This document shows positions 1 through 13,289 of a stretch of 64,000 bases of DNA, piece by piece. The notes under the pieces were generated by a model. That model ran no database searches. It had not been told where the DNA came from and saw nothing but the letters and a program-made list of their open reading frames with translations. The stretch is from assembly GCA_028554795.2 (NCBI GenBank), contig CM068839.1:43707117-43771116 (forward strand), given 5' to 3'. The position numbers and the translations under genes are program-made. The first letter of the stretch is position 1. Every line of letters starts with the position of its first letter. The stretch comes from Sinohyriopsis cumingii. Its lineage: Eukaryota; Mollusca; Bivalvia; Unionida; Unionidae.

Positions 1-1010
1 GAATGCTATATCGAAAGTTTGATCATCACCCTTTTAATTTAGTACCAAGCAGCCATCATGCGTTTTTTAATTGAAATGCCCAAATAGATACAACCATCCA
101 TTCAAGGGGACGGATGATAAAATTTCAAGATGGCCGCCATGGATGTCATGTTTGACGTCAGACGGAACAATTTTCATTTAGGTCAAATTAGACATCGTAT
201 GAAGTCTTGTCCTGAAACCGCATTTAGACGCATCCATCCATTCAGCACAAGCAGAAACAAGATCTGATGACATGTCTGGCAGGCACCACTTTCATCTGCA
301 ATCAACTGGGCATGTGAGAAAAAAGTGAAAAACCCTAGTTAATTCAAGAATCCGTTCTGGAAGTGCAGCGATAACAAGATTTTCAATATGGCTGCCGTTG
401 TGGTCGTATTGGATGTCACATCTGCGCCATTGACATACAGGACCAAACATACATCATAAGAAGTCTTTCAGTGAAACACTTACGGGATATATGTACATCC
501 ATCAAGGACGAATAACGATAGCAAAATGTTCATGACGGCCATCGTGGCGTCCATATTTGATTAGCACCATTTTCATTTAGGTACAACTAGACATCGTATG
601 AAGTCTTTTAGTGGAAAAACATATCGATACAACAATCCATATATAAGTAGCAATAAAGAGATTTTAAAGATGGCAGCCTTGGTAGCTGTATTGGATGTCC
701 GATAATATGTAGGCAGGAAACATCTTCATTTTGGACCAACTAGATATTTTAAGAAGTCTTTTAATGAAAAATCCATGAAAATAGGAATCCGTCCAGGAGG
801 AGTGGCAGTAATAAAATTTGTATGATGCCATGGTGGCGATATTGAATGTCAAATCGGTACCACGTCCATTTAAACCAGCTAAACAACATAAAAAGTGCTT
901 CAGTGAAAACCACGTGTAGATATGAATATCCTTTGAGGAGTAGCGATACCTAGGTTCTAAAGATGTCTAACGGGAGCCATTTATTCTGAACTACAATACA
1001 TCACGAGAAG
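1..1010. repeat. Array of diverged ~150-200-bp units (family R2)
   Basis: Loosely conserved units recur. Each has a 'catccattca' segment, a 'gcgataacaag' segment, a 'tcaagatggccgcc' segment, and then an 'actagacatcgtatgaagtctttta' type segment. The same unit family returns at about 9,330-10,200. No open frame fits a gene. Confidence 0.6.
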
Positions 1011-1584
1011 TCAAAATAGTTTTGATTACTTTGAAATTTCATATGTATATTGCCGGGTTTTCACTTTTTTAACTTGGGCTATCGGATTACATGATGCGGA
1101 ACTGTCATGGATATATAAAAATGAATCAACATAAATATCTCAAATATATATGTGCCATTTGCTCAAGACGACCGCTTCCATAATTTAGCTGTTTGATTCA
1201 TCTACTTCATACTGAAAAAGGTCGACATTTAGGAGTAAAAGGAGCTAAGATATCTTGTCCATTCTAGCTTAGAATTATTTATAGACGAATTTCACTTTCA
1301 TCGTGTATTCCCGCTGTGTGCAGATTTAAGAGAAAATTATCTTGCTACATTTTTCCAAATCAGTGTAACATTTTTTTTATATAAAAATCAATGTGACAAA
1401 TGCAGAGATTGTTTTTTATTAATATTAAAGCTGTATACATTCACCATGTATTCCAGATGCTGAATAATTGATGTGCGATTGTATTGTTGATGGCGTTGCA
1501 AACGCATACGTGGACTATATAATAACACATGCCTAAGCGTTACTGGAAGAATCTAAACTGTCTTGTTCATAATAAACCAAGTGC
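1011..1584. other. AT-rich host sequence, nothing recognised
   Basis: No conserved frame, RNA gene or clear repeat was seen here. Confidence 0.4.
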
Positions 1585-2430
1585 TACTGAAAAAATGTAC
1601 TATTGACAACGGCCCAAATGTTACTGAATGACTCTTATTAGTCCTGCACATAACAGACCAAATGTCACGGAAAGAGTCCCTTTAGTCCTGTACATAACGG
1701 CCCAAATGTTACTGACTGGGTCTCATATATCTTGTACATAAAGGCCCAAATGTTACTGAAAGAGTCCCATTAGTCCTATACATAACGGCCCAAACGTTAC
1801 TGAAAGAATCTCACGAGTCATTTTGATAACGACGCAAATGTTACTGAATGAGTCTCGTTATACCTGTACATAAAGGTCCAGATGTTACTGAATGAGTCTC
1901 ATTAGTCTTGTACATGTCCAAATGTTACTAAAAGACTCCCATTAGTTGTATTCATAACGGCCCAAACGTTACTGAAAGAATCCCAATAGTCATGTTCATA
2001 ACGACCCAAATGTTACTGAATGAGTCTCGTTAGTCTTGTACATAAAGGTACAAATGTTACTGAATGAGTTTCATTAGGCTTGTACATGTCCAAATGTTAC
2101 TGAAAGAGTCTTGTTAGTCCTGTACATAACGACCAAATGTTACGGAAAGAGTCTCGTTAGTCCTGTACATAAAGTCTCAAATGTTATGGTAAGAGTCTCG
2201 TTAATCCTGTTCATAATGGCCCAAATGTTACGGAAAGAATCTCGTTAGTCATGTACATAAAGTCCCAAATGTTACTGAAAGAGTCTTGTTAGTCCTGTAC
2301 ATAACGGCCTAAATCTTGCTGAAAGAGTCGCGTTAGTCATATACACAACGAACCAAATGTTACTGAAACAATCTCATTATTCCTGTTCATAACGACCCAA
2401 AATTTGACTGAAAAAGTCTCATAAAACGTG
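1585..2430. repeat. Minisatellite, ~43-44-bp unit
   Basis: About 19 imperfect tandem copies of a unit containing 'ccaaatgttactgaaagag' followed by 'tagtcctgtacataacgg'. Copies vary by substitutions and short deletions (e.g. near 1,915 and 2,085). Confidence 0.85.
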
Positions 2431-2439
2431 TCGGGATCG

Positions 2440-2625
2440 ACCGTGTGTAGTCGTATGTTCATACGTCGTGGCAAGAAAACTGTGCATGAATCTCGTGGGT
2501 CGGTATTTCTTTCCGGGGTTTTCCCGGGTTCTTCCTCCACCATTAATATTGGCCGCCATGTATAGCCTATCGCGTGCTGAAAAATGGCGTTAAACCCCAC
2601 AACAACTACAGCAACAACAACTGTG
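2440..2625 (+). repeat. Dispersed repeat family B, copy 1
   Basis: The segment with 'cgtgggtcggt', 'ccggggttttcccgggttct', 'cctccaccat' and 'gcgttaaacccc', ending in a (CAA)n-like tail, recurs at about 26,697-26,882 and 43,027-43,175. The simple tail suggests a retroposed short element, but no internal promoter was identified. Confidence 0.6.
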
Positions 2626-2864
2626 CATGAAATTCTGAAATTCCCGATTTTCTTGCTTTACACCTTCACCCCGACCCCCACACCACCACTAATCGCGGGA
2701 AGTCGGCCTGGAAAGTGAAACAAGCAAAGCTGATTTTCAGAATATATCCCTCAGAAAATGTCATCATTGAGGATTACTATTTTCTTTACTGCCGATTGTC
2801 AACCATGGTTCTCGTATGTATTGCAGTTAACAAGAAGCATATAATTAAAAGTTTTTAAAAGCTA
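2626..2864. other. Short spacer, nothing recognised
   Basis: Unique-looking sequence between a dispersed repeat and a minisatellite. Confidence 0.3.
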
Positions 2865-4195
2865 TCCACGGCATCTATTACAACAAATGCTAACCACGGC
2901 ATTTATTACTACAAAACGATTCACGGCATATATCACAACAAATGCTATCCACGGCATCTATTACTACAAATGCTATCTACGGCATCTATTACAACAAATG
3001 CTATCCACGGCATCTATTACAGCAAATGCTATCCACGGCATATATTACTACAAAAGCTATTCACGGCATCTATTACTACAAAAGCTATCCACGGCATCTA
3101 TTGCTACAAAAGCTATCCAGGGCATGTATTACTACAAATGCTATCCACAGCATCTATTACAACAAATGCTACTGACGACATATATTACTACAAAAGCTAT
3201 CCACGGCATCTATTACTACAAATGTTATCCAATGCATTTATTACAACAAATGATATCGACGGGATCTATTACAGCAAATGCTATCAAAGGCATCTATTAC
3301 TACAAATGCTATCCACGGCATCTATTACTACAAATGCTATCCACGGCATCTATTATTACAACTGCTATCCACTGCATCTATTACTACAAATGCTATCCAC
3401 GGCATCTATTACTACAAATGCTATCCACGGCATCTATTACTACAAATACTATCCACGGCATCTATTACAAGAAATGTTATATATGGCATCTATTACTACA
3501 AATGCTATCCACTGCATCTATTACAACAAATGCTATCAACGGCATCTATTATTACAACTGCTATCCACGGCATCTATTACTAGAAATGCTATCGACGGCA
3601 TCTATTATTACAACAAATGATATCCACTGCATATATTACTACAAATGCTATCCACGGCATATATTACTACAAATGCTATCCACGGCATCTATTACTACAA
3701 ATGCTATCAACGGCATCTATTACTACAAATGCCATCCACGTCATCTATTACTACAAATGCTATCGACGGCATCTATTACTACAAATGCCATCCACGGCAT
3801 CTATTACTACAAATGCTATCCACGGCATATATTACTACAAATGCTATCCACGGCATATATTACTACAAATGCCATCCACGGCATATATTACTACAAATGC
3901 TATCCACGGCATCTATTACTACAAATGCTATCCACGGCATCTATTACTACAAATGCTATCCACGGCATCTATTACTACAAAAGCTATTCATGTAATCTAT
4001 TACTACAAAAGCTATCCACGGCATATATTACCACAAATGCCATCCACGGCATATATTACTACAAATGCTATCCACGGCATCTATTAATACAAATGCCATC
4101 CACGGCATCTATTACTACAAATGACATCCACGGCATATATTACTACAAATGCTATCCACGTCATCTATTACTACAAATGCTACTATTCCATATTA
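2865..4195. repeat. Large minisatellite, 28-bp unit, ~47 copies
   Basis: Tandem copies of a 28-bp unit beginning 'ctatccacggcatctattac' and ending 'tacaaatg'. Variation is mostly single substitutions (ctat/ccat/ttat, atct/atat). The forward strand stays open in all three frames because the unit has no stop in any frame and 28 is not a multiple of 3. The long tyrosine/isoleucine-rich reading frames here are therefore a by-product, not genes. Confidence 0.97.
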
Positions 4196-6000
4196 CATCA
4201 AAATATTCCTAAATAATGACAGTAATGAATAAATTGTGGTAAGTATTGTTATGCTATGCCAATCGAACAATTGTTTCCTTTTTCTTTTTTTTTTAAATTT
4301 ATTTTATATGTTGTTAACTCAGGCCGTGAAATTAAGACGCCTTACTATGAATTATGGTTACCAGTTATCGACGTCAAGTTATACAAATCCGATGATTTGG
4401 GATTTTAATACTGATCGCTCAAGAAATAATGGGGCATTTCCCTTTTTTTATTTAAAAAAATGGATATTACGTAGATAAGACAGAAAAAATATGTAAAGTT
4501 TGTAGTGTATTTTCTACCCTGCAATTTTTTGAATACTCATCCGCATGAAACAATGCTGGCGTCGTAAATAGTACTTTTTCATGAACACGTAACACGGTCA
4601 TATCGTCGACAACTGTGATACGTTAGAGCCGAATGGAAGAACAACACAAACATGGTATAAAGGAAATATTTACACAAGAGATTTTTAAAAAATTTTGAAT
4701 TGTTCTGATAAAAAAATGACGCTTATATGATCTTATTTTTAATGAAAAACAAAAAAGAAAGAAAAAAAAAGAAAAGAAAAAATAAAACCCTCTACAAATT
4801 TGTTTTCTAAATTTTTTTAATGTTATACATTCTTTTCAGTACATAGCTGATATATACTGTCGCCATCCATCACAGTTGCACCCTAAATCCATGCGTATCG
4901 CAACTGAAAAGTCGTAATAACTTGAAAATCTACCATGGGAATGGATATTGATTATAAACATCGGAATGAATAAATAAGTGCGTAATATGAAGTCCAATAT
5001 GAGTATATTGTCTCAGAGGAAAGACGGGTCATTGCCCTCGTAAAAATAAACAGAAATAGGTGGGCGAACAAAATTAAATATTTTTCTTTATTGTTCTCAT
5101 TGCGGATATTGTGTAATACTACCCGTTTGGGATTCAACTCATGTAATTCGTGCTAAGCCGCTCAAGATAGCGATTTCAAACTTTGGAATATAATTTTGAT
5201 CCATCTCTTGAGGGTGGAGCTTAGGTGTGGGACAATTTACATAATAACTAATGTGCCTATGTGAAGTTTTCCTTAAGTTTTTATCCATGAAGAAGTGTCG
5301 GTGCACAGGTACTTTACCTTCAAACTCACCACACCATGTCATAAAAATACGGAATGGTTTGTTTTTTTTGGGGGGTGGGTGGGGTAGAGGGTTGACAGTG
5401 ATGTAAAGCCAATCATCTCAACTGGTCAAAGTGATTTAAAAAATCAGATCTGCTCACGCAAGAAAACCAGAAATAAATAGCTTCAACTTATGTGACTTTG
5501 GTCTCTACATCATTTTAGCGAAACTTTGCTTATAGTAAGTCTGCGAACCTCGAATTGGACTTCGCAATTATGAAAGACATGCTAAATTCTATTTAAACGT
5601 TTGCCTCACGTTTTGATATAACCAATCTTTTATGAAACAATACAAAGCGCCAAAAAACGTTATAGCTACTTAACTTTTTGTCTGAGGGGCATTGATTTGT
5701 TCCAACTCTTCAACCATTTTTTTTTTCTCAATCGGTGTGAGAAGTCAAATATTAAAGCCAACACAGAAAAGCCCGAAGAAATCGAAAGGTGAAAGCCTTA
5801 GGCAAATTACTTCGAAAACATGATGGCCAAAATGGACTTTATACCGCTCATCTAGCTAACATAACAGTTGTCCATTAAGCAAGCATATGTAGTATTGTAA
5901 GAACAGAACTTATGTAAACTATCTCCCACATTTGATATCATGTTGATTTAACCTATTTTAATATATTATGCAAACATTTCTTTCGATACATAAAGACATA
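4196..6000. other. AT-rich host sequence without a gene
   Basis: Poly-A and poly-T tracts and short accidental frames only. A G-rich run at 5,370-5,391 has four G-runs of at least three and fits a G-quadruplex pattern. Confidence 0.4.
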
Positions 6001-6270
6001 ATATTCATATTCTCGCGTTCATAGTCGAAGTAGTCCAAGACCAGATGAACGATATCGCGTCAAAATGCGTGAATTTTGCTGATTCTCGAACTCATCCAAG
6101 ATCTTGAAAATATAAGCCCACAACTCAAGTTTGATCAAGATAAGATGAGAATGATGGTTTTCAGAGTGGCAACCAGTCAACTACACGCAAGTCCATTTTA
6201 CTATTGTATTCTCACACCATCCCGTTTCTTTGTATCCCCCATAACAATTTTAAAATAGAAGGCGTCAAGG
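6001..6270. repeat. Single diverged unit of repeat family R1
   Basis: It contains 'ctcgaactcatccaagatct', 'caagtttgatcaagat' and 'ttcagagtggcaac'. The array at 6,890-7,560 repeats these segments. Confidence 0.5.
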
Positions 6271-6889
6271 ATATAAAAAAATGCACAAAACTTAGTAATT
6301 TCATTCATTGATTTTTAAGTTCTAACCTGATTGTCGCCAAGGGATGCCAAACGCTATCAACTTGATGGCGTTTCGAATCAAATGGGTGTTTCTTTAGCAA
6401 CGGTCGCCATGTTTGCTTGGGCCAGTCAATGTTTTCAAGCAACAAATGTGACGTAGTTCACCGTCTTTGAAAATCTCAATAGTTCCGTAAATTTTGGATT
6501 TCCATCTCCTTGAATACATGTGTACGAGAGTTTCTCCTGTTTATCTGTTCAGTTTGTTTTAGAAATATTGAAACTAGATCTTACACATATTGGACGCAGA
6601 CACCACAGCTATTACTGAAATAGACTATTCTAGAAACCATAAATAGACAACGAGCATTCCGTTTGCTTGTTTACACCGGGAGCTTCCGTCTGCGTTGAAA
6701 CGCGAATAACTTGACAGCGTTAGAGACCCCTTGGAGACAATCTGGTTAGAAATAACGAAAGAAATTGCTTAATTTTGTGCATTTTCTATATCCCTAATGC
6801 TTTTCGTTTTTAAAATCGGTAGAGGGTACAAACAAATGGGTGGGTGTGCTAATACTATATTATGTGTGGATGGCACGTTATCGAAATCA
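6271..6889. other. No gene seen
   Basis: Unique-looking AT-rich sequence. Confidence 0.3.
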
Positions 6890-7560
6890 TCAAAGAGCAG
6901 GATGACAAAACTATATATTCAAAGTTTGATCAAAATTGGCTCAAATATATGACTTCGATAGGAATAAGAAGTTCAGCCAATCAGATGCAGGATTAACTAA
7001 TTAATATGCGTAGACTTCTCTCATTCTCGAACCCATCTGAGATATTAGTAAATATATTTAGAGTTGATCAAGATCGGCTTAGGAATATGGCTTTCAGAAT
7101 GATAACAAGCTAAGCCAATCAGATGCACGATCACTTCATTATTAGGATTGCATATCGCTCATTATCGAACTCGTCTGAGAGCTCAATGGTGGGATATGTA
7201 TTCCAAGTTTGATCAAAATCAGCTCAAAATAGACCCCCGCAGTGGCAACAAGCTCAGCGAATCAAAATGCGCAATCAGTTCATAAATATGCGTTGATTTC
7301 GGTCATTATCGAACTCGTCCGAAATCCTAATATCACGATATATTCCACGTTTGATCAAACGCGGATCAGAAATATGGCTTCCATAGTCTGCCAAATAACA
7401 TAAACGACCTGTCATTAACATTGGTGGATCTTGTCCGTTATCGAACTCTTGAGAGTTTGGTGATATATGCCCATATTCAAATTGTGGTTGAAATCGGATC
7501 CAGCAATATGGACTCCAGAGTGGTAACAAACAATTACCGACGGACGAATGCCATCAGCGT
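6890..7560. repeat. Array of ~170-bp units (family R1)
   Basis: About four units, each with 'cattatcgaactcgtc', 'tattccaagtttgatcaaa', 'aatatggctt' and 'cagagtggtaacaagc'. The array ends in 'acggacgaatg'. Related units lie at about 6,001-6,270, 12,285-12,640 and 14,030-14,600. Confidence 0.65.
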
Positions 7561-8061
7561 AATGAAACGCCGTGTTAAAAGTTGTTGACATTATTCTATA
7601 ATTTCACCAAAATTGAGAGGCTTAGTAGTGTGATTTTACCATGGGAATTAAACAAACACTAATTATGTTGAACGGAAAGGTTTACAAGTCAGTAATATAA
7701 AATCATATCACTGCCCACAGCAAGACGTATTTTCTGGGAGAGGAATTTATACAAGCTTTGTCCACGTGTTTTTAAACATTTAAACCTTTCAAACTTTATT
7801 CCACTAAGCTAGGAACTTTTTTCCCTAAAAAAACGTGTATGAAGCCCAAGATGAAGAAGATCATTGATAAACACAGATTTTCAGAAAATGAACATAGCTA
7901 TTGGAATCAAATATACTTCAGTCTTAATTCTTTTAAATTTCCTTCACGCATATAATGCAAACTTTCTCGAGAACTCAGCCACAATAATGTTTGCACTTGT
8001 CAGCCAGATTTTTGGTCTAAGTAAAATATACAAGTTTAAGAGCAGATCATTCTGCCAACAA
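7561..8061. other. No gene seen
   Basis: AT-rich spacer. Confidence 0.3.
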
Positions 8062-8125
8062 GTCGTGGTAGCTTAGCTGGTAGAGCGTTGAACTCGTAAT
8101 CCGAAGGTCACGGGTATGATACCCG
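8062..8125 (+). repeat. tRNA-like fragment (SINE head or tRNA pseudogene)
   Basis: 'tagcttagctggtagagcg' is a tRNA D-arm/A-box type sequence and 'cgggtatgatacccg' a TpsiC arm with a B-box-like loop. The acceptor stem does not close and the anticodon stem has a mismatch, so a functional tRNA is unlikely. Confidence 0.55.
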
Positions 8126-9158
8126 CCAAGGGCAGCCAGGGGCGGTAGTTTCTATGCTTTAATTTTATTGGCATGATATAGCTATTAATATGTTTAAAAT
8201 ACGCTAACACCCAAAACATTACACTAATTTTATATGGATTTCAGATGTACGAGGAAAGTGGGTCTTCTAGGTAAGACTATTTTTCACATAGACATCTAAC
8301 AGATTTTAACTGTTGCAATTCACTCAAGCGTAAATACCATGTGACATGTTAAAATATCTGTCTCGAGATCGAGATCGCTAGAAGTTACTTGATTTGGGTT
8401 GCCATAGCAACTAAGTTGTTACGTGATGAAAAGAAGCCACGGCTCACTGTGCGGGGGAAGAAATATAAACATCATGCCACTGAAAAACAACATGGGGGGG
8501 GCGGGCTACATAATCCTGAATTCCTCACTCTACAATGGTGCAATGTTCTTACCCATGTGCAGTGTAAATCCAAAAATATACTGGCAGCAATAATGTCCTA
8601 GATGTGTAATTTCACACGAGCTAGTGATTCGGTTACTATTCATTCTTTCAGTTAAGAGTTCAAATTAAGGGACATTTTGCTAGCCTTGAGGGAGCATATA
8701 GCCGCAAGTCATGGGCGAAAAAACTGCTACATCCAGAACTTGTGCCTTGCGACAATGGGAACGGGGGGTGGGGGGTGTGACGGACCAATTTTAACTCCAT
8801 GTGAGAGTTAAGATATTTTTTTTAACCAATTTTAACTCCATGTGAGAGTTAAGATATTTTTTTTGAAGTTGTTACTTTTAAAATTCACGAAGAATTTCAG
8901 CGCAAGAGAGAGTGGAGCCTGACCTTAAATTATTACTTCCAGACTTTTAATTCGGCTGATCTGTTCCATGCGTTGTTATATCCCATGTACAGGTTTCCAT
9001 AGTTTTCTGATGCAAATTAAAAATTTGTAAGGACTGGATGGGTGGGGGTGTAGTGTTCTTTATGTGAGATGTGTGTGTGCTTAGGAAGAAAACAGCGTAA
9101 AATGCTCGATGTAAAGCCACCGAAAAAAGTTAACAGATCAAAAATTTTCCTTCGAATA
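8126..9158. other. No gene; includes a ~40-bp tandem duplication
   Basis: A block starting 'ccaattttaactccatgtga' is present twice in tandem at about 8,786-8,866. Each copy contains a small inverted repeat (taactc...gagtta). Nothing else recognised. Confidence 0.5.
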
Positions 9159-9182
9159 CATACATACATACATACATACAAG
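9159..9182. repeat. (CATA)n microsatellite
   Basis: Six consecutive CATA units. Confidence 0.9.
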
Positions 9183-9329
9183 GATTTTAAGCATATTCAG
9201 CATGAATAACATCAAGGAAAATGTATGCACGCAAGGTCAGAATTTAACTGCATGGTGTGTATTTGAAGTTCTTTATGTCATCCACCAAACCTGTACTGGT
9301 ACTGATGGACGGTTTGGGTCAAGACCATT

Positions 9330-10200
9330 TCTTCCTTTTAACTGTTTCAGTGATACATATGAAGATTTTCAAATTAGATGCTGTGGTGGACATGTTGGCT
9401 GTCAGACTGGCACCATTTTGATTGAGAACAAAGCAGACATCATAAAAAGTCTTTTAGTGAAAACCTGATTTTGAGATGTCCATTCATTCAAAGGGAAAGC
9501 AATAACTAGAATTTCAAGATGGACGCCGCATGTCGGCTATAACGGATATCATCTCGGCACCATTTTCTTTTAAACTGGACAAATATAAGAGGTCTACTGG
9601 TGGAAACCCTAATCAATATGACTTTGTGTTCAGGAGGAGTTTGAAGGTGGCTGCAGTGGCGACCATGTAAATCGTCAGATTAGAACCCTTTTCTTTTTAG
9701 GGCAAACTAGATATCATAAGTTGTTTTTTTATACAGTGAAAACCCCAAGTGTATACGACAGTCCATGTAAGAATTTTGTTACCAAAGTCATTTAGAAACA
9801 ACTAGAAAGCATAAGAAGTCTTTTAGTGAGAAATCCATGTTGATATGACTATCCATTCAGGGGGAGTAGTGATAAACCATTTTCATGATTGATGCCATGT
9901 CAGAGCGGCACCATTTTATTTTATTACCAATAATATATCAAAAGAAATCGTCAGTCAAAATTCTGTTTTGATAGCAATATCCTTTACAGAGGAGTAGCGA
10001 CAACAAGATTTTCAAGGTGGCCTCTGTGGCGCCTGTATTGGACAGTGGAACAGCACTATTTCAGTATAGGATCAACTAGAGTACTTGACCATGAGATGAA
10101 TGCGTGTAAAAAATTTCACGAAAATTCTTCCCAAGTAGCTGAAGAGTAGCGATAACAAGCTTTGTGCTAACGGACGCATGGACGATAGACGACGACGGAA
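9330..10200. repeat. Second array of repeat family R2
   Basis: Units match those at 1-1,010: 'aagtcttttagtga', 'catccattca', 'ggagtagcgataacaag', 'ttcaagatgg'. The array ends in a 'cggacgcatggacgatagac' segment, as the R1 array ends in 'acggacgaatg'. Confidence 0.6.
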
Positions 10201-11940
10201 GAAAAACCATCGCTTAGGTTCTTCGCGTGTAAATAGAGCTTAAAAGATGGGTATGCTGTTTTCATATATTACGTAACAGAACTTGCGAAGGGCAAATCAA
10301 CGCCTTGCTATGTATTGTTGTGTTGTTCATCAAGAACTTTTAAGATCGATGAAACAAGGTTAGGTATTTATGGGTGTGTTTACGTAAACAATTCTGAGTA
10401 AAACAAACATTGCAATGGCATGCTACGCTGCAAAAGTGCAGACCGAGAAACGCGCATTTATGCTATTTGTTTTGCATGTTTGGAAAACAAAAGACGATTG
10501 ACAAATTTCTCGCAAATTAAAATTTTCTTTAAGTTCAATATTTTATTTTAAATGTAGGTCTGTAACATCTAAAGATTTTCAAATTCTAATTATTTTTCCT
10601 TACACAAGCAAATTTCTTTGAAAAATGCTTTCAAAAAATACAACTGGATTAAAATCAGATCTCCATTATTCAACGTGAACAGTGTCTGATTTTATTCAGA
10701 TTGGAAAAATATAACGATAGGCACAGGCAGCATCATATTTCCACAAGTACATTAGAGAAACATAAGTGGAACTCCTTTGCAAGTCCTTAAAAGCTCTGGT
10801 TCTTTACAAGTCATTTAGAAAAAAAGACAGCAGATAGCACAAGTTATACAGAACGTATGATTTTGACAAACAGTTTCCTGTGTCTTGGAATTGGTTTAAT
10901 TAGTTGGTTTTTACTATTCACTTCTAAGACAGAGTGGTGCACATACGTCAAAAGAAAAACGAAACTTTGCCATCGTTTTGCAGTCCTTTTTGATGGCTTT
11001 CCTCGTTTTAAGACACAAAATACGAGGTTAGCCTGATGATCCACTTCAGACAGACTTTTTCTAATTTTGAAGGAATACTTCGACAACTATCCATTTATAG
11101 TTAGCTATCCAGGATGTTTTGTTGAGTTTTCCAACATTTCAAACTCGCGCCTGCCTTCTGTCGGGAAAATCTTAAGCCAATTTGGCAACGAAAGTCACGG
11201 TTGTTCAGTCCATATAGGGCACTTCTATAACTTTTTGTCAGACTCTCAACTGATTTCAACAGCTTTCCCCAAAGCTATCCTCACTCTCACATTTATTACA
11301 TATCCACGATTAAAACACATTTCACGAATATCCACTCGAGTATTGGCCTTATGTCAACATATACTGGGCCACTCTTTCTCTTTTCAACCTTTATGGGTTG
11401 TTTTTGTTTTTGTTGTTTGTTTGTTTCCGGGGGTGGGAGATTTTTTTTTTAAATAAAAATAAATCAAAGTCAAGCAAAATCGCCTATACTCGACATTATT
11501 CACTCTGATTTTTCGTTTCCTGTTTCTGTATCTTAAACAAGAGGCCAAAGTGGATGGGCCTAATATAACTCACCGGACTTAATAACCTAACGGCAGTTAG
11601 TTCACTAGGCACGCTGTAAACTATCTCCCACATTGTATCAAGCACTTTTACCTATTTTACTATATTCTGCTACAAGAGATATAAAAAAAAATATTTCTAA
11701 ATAAGACGGCGTAATTAACAGGTACTGTCTCGCTTGGCGCTCAGCATTAAGATAAATACTTTACATCATTTTATTGTTTTATTTTATTTATCTTGATTTT
11801 TTTAATAAAAGAATGAGCTAAAGTTAAATTTATTTTAATATTGACACGATGGTTTATGTGATTATGATACCTCCCATTACACTGTTAGTATATTATTTAA
11901 TTATCATAAACATTTGGATAAACTTTCACTTTCATTTTGA
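10201..11940. other. AT-rich host sequence without a gene
   Basis: Short accidental frames only. No splice-bounded conserved peptide was recognised. Confidence 0.35.
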
Positions 11941-11942
11941 TT

Positions 11943-12268
11943 GCTCCAGTGGCCTAGTGGTTAGAGTGTCTACCTCAGATGCGGGAGGTTGTGGTTTCAA
12001 TCCCTGGCTGAGTCATACCAAAGACTTACACTAAAAAAATGGTACTAACAGTTGCCTCATTTGGTACTTAGCATTAAGAGGTTAGTGTTAAGACTGGTCG
12101 GCCTGGTGTCAGGATAATGTAACTGGGTGGGACATCATGTTACATGTCTGCGGCATGCTGTCCCAGTGCTAGACATCGTTATAAACTGCCACACTGCATA
12201 CATCGTAGCAATATGACTGAAAAATTGTTAAAGCTACGTTAAAAATCATAATCACACTCACACTCAGG
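11943..12268 (+). repeat. tRNA-derived SINE family A, copy 1
   Basis: The head reads like a tRNA ('cagtggcctagtggttagag', A box; 'gtggtttcaatccc', B box). It is followed by a conserved body with 'gtgtcaggataatgtaactg', 'cactgcatacatcgtagcaa' and a CA-rich tail. Further copies lie near 14,724, 16,852, 21,171 and 21,491, all on the plus strand. Confidence 0.85.
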
Positions 12269-12284
12269 TACTGTCTCTTGTTCA

Positions 12285-12640
12285 TAGTCGAAGTCATGCA
12301 AGTTCTCAATGATAATAAACCCAGCAGATAAAAATATATAGCTGCAAATGTGGTAAGATGTCTAGTCAGTCCGATGCAGTTCGCCTCATTAATATGAATC
12401 TGTCTCTCTCATTATTGAAACAGTCCAAAACCCTGAAGATACAGATAAATATTCCAAGTTGGGTCAAAATAAAAAAAGAAAATATGATTTCCAGAATGGT
12501 AACAAGCAAGATCACATTATTAATATGCGTGGGTCTCGCTAATTATCAAAGGTACCCAAAATCGTGAGGAAATAAGCCAACATTTCAAGCTACATCAAAA
12601 TCAGACCGGAATCAGACTGGAAATATGACTTTGAGTGTTG
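12285..12640. repeat. Units of repeat family R1
   Basis: About two diverged units containing 'tattccaagttgggtcaaaa', 'ccagaatggtaacaagc' and 'ttaatatgcgtgg'. Confidence 0.5.
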
Positions 12641-12725
12641 TAAGTATGTAGTACCGCTTTACGGAAACTCAGCACAATAGTGGCTATATGGTACCAACTC
12701 AGGGTAAATGGAATTGCACAAACAT

Positions 12726-12938
<213 letters not shown>

Positions 12939-13090
12939 TTTGCAAATGGTATGGTAAATTATAAAGCGTTAAGATGTTAAAATTCTGTAAAACGTATATA
13001 AAAACTAAAGGTAAAACATGTAAAACAGTTAACAAATATTGTCAATTTTTTTATATATAAACCGCAGTTTATGTCAAAATACCACATGTA

Positions 13091-13289
13091 CTCGCTTATA
13101 AGTCGAGTCAAACTGCAAACAACAAATAACCTAATCTGCTGTATCATAAAGCGATTGCAGATCTGGGTCTATCTTATTTGTTCTACTGATCACTCCTAAC
13201 AAACTGCACTCACCCAGAATTGTTGGCATATTATGCGACGGCAGATCTGAACATGTGCAGTTTGCAGCTGTATTGGGCTTATAAGCGAG
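13091..13289. mobile_element. Probable 199-bp MITE with TA target duplication
   Basis: The left end 'ctcgcttataag' (13,091-13,102) is inverted perfectly at the right end (13,278-13,289). TA flanks both ends, as for Tc1/mariner/pogo-type insertions. The interior has no convincing coding sequence. Confidence 0.55.

Noticed and set aside
2887-4212. Long tyrosine/isoleucine-rich open frames on the plus strand
   Set aside because: They are produced by the 28-bp tandem repeat, which lacks stops in all three forward frames; no start context or non-repeat coding sequence.
8062-8125. Functional tRNA gene
   Set aside because: The acceptor stem is missing and the anticodon stem mismatched. The tRNA-like heads at 11,943 and 14,724 are parts of SINEs.
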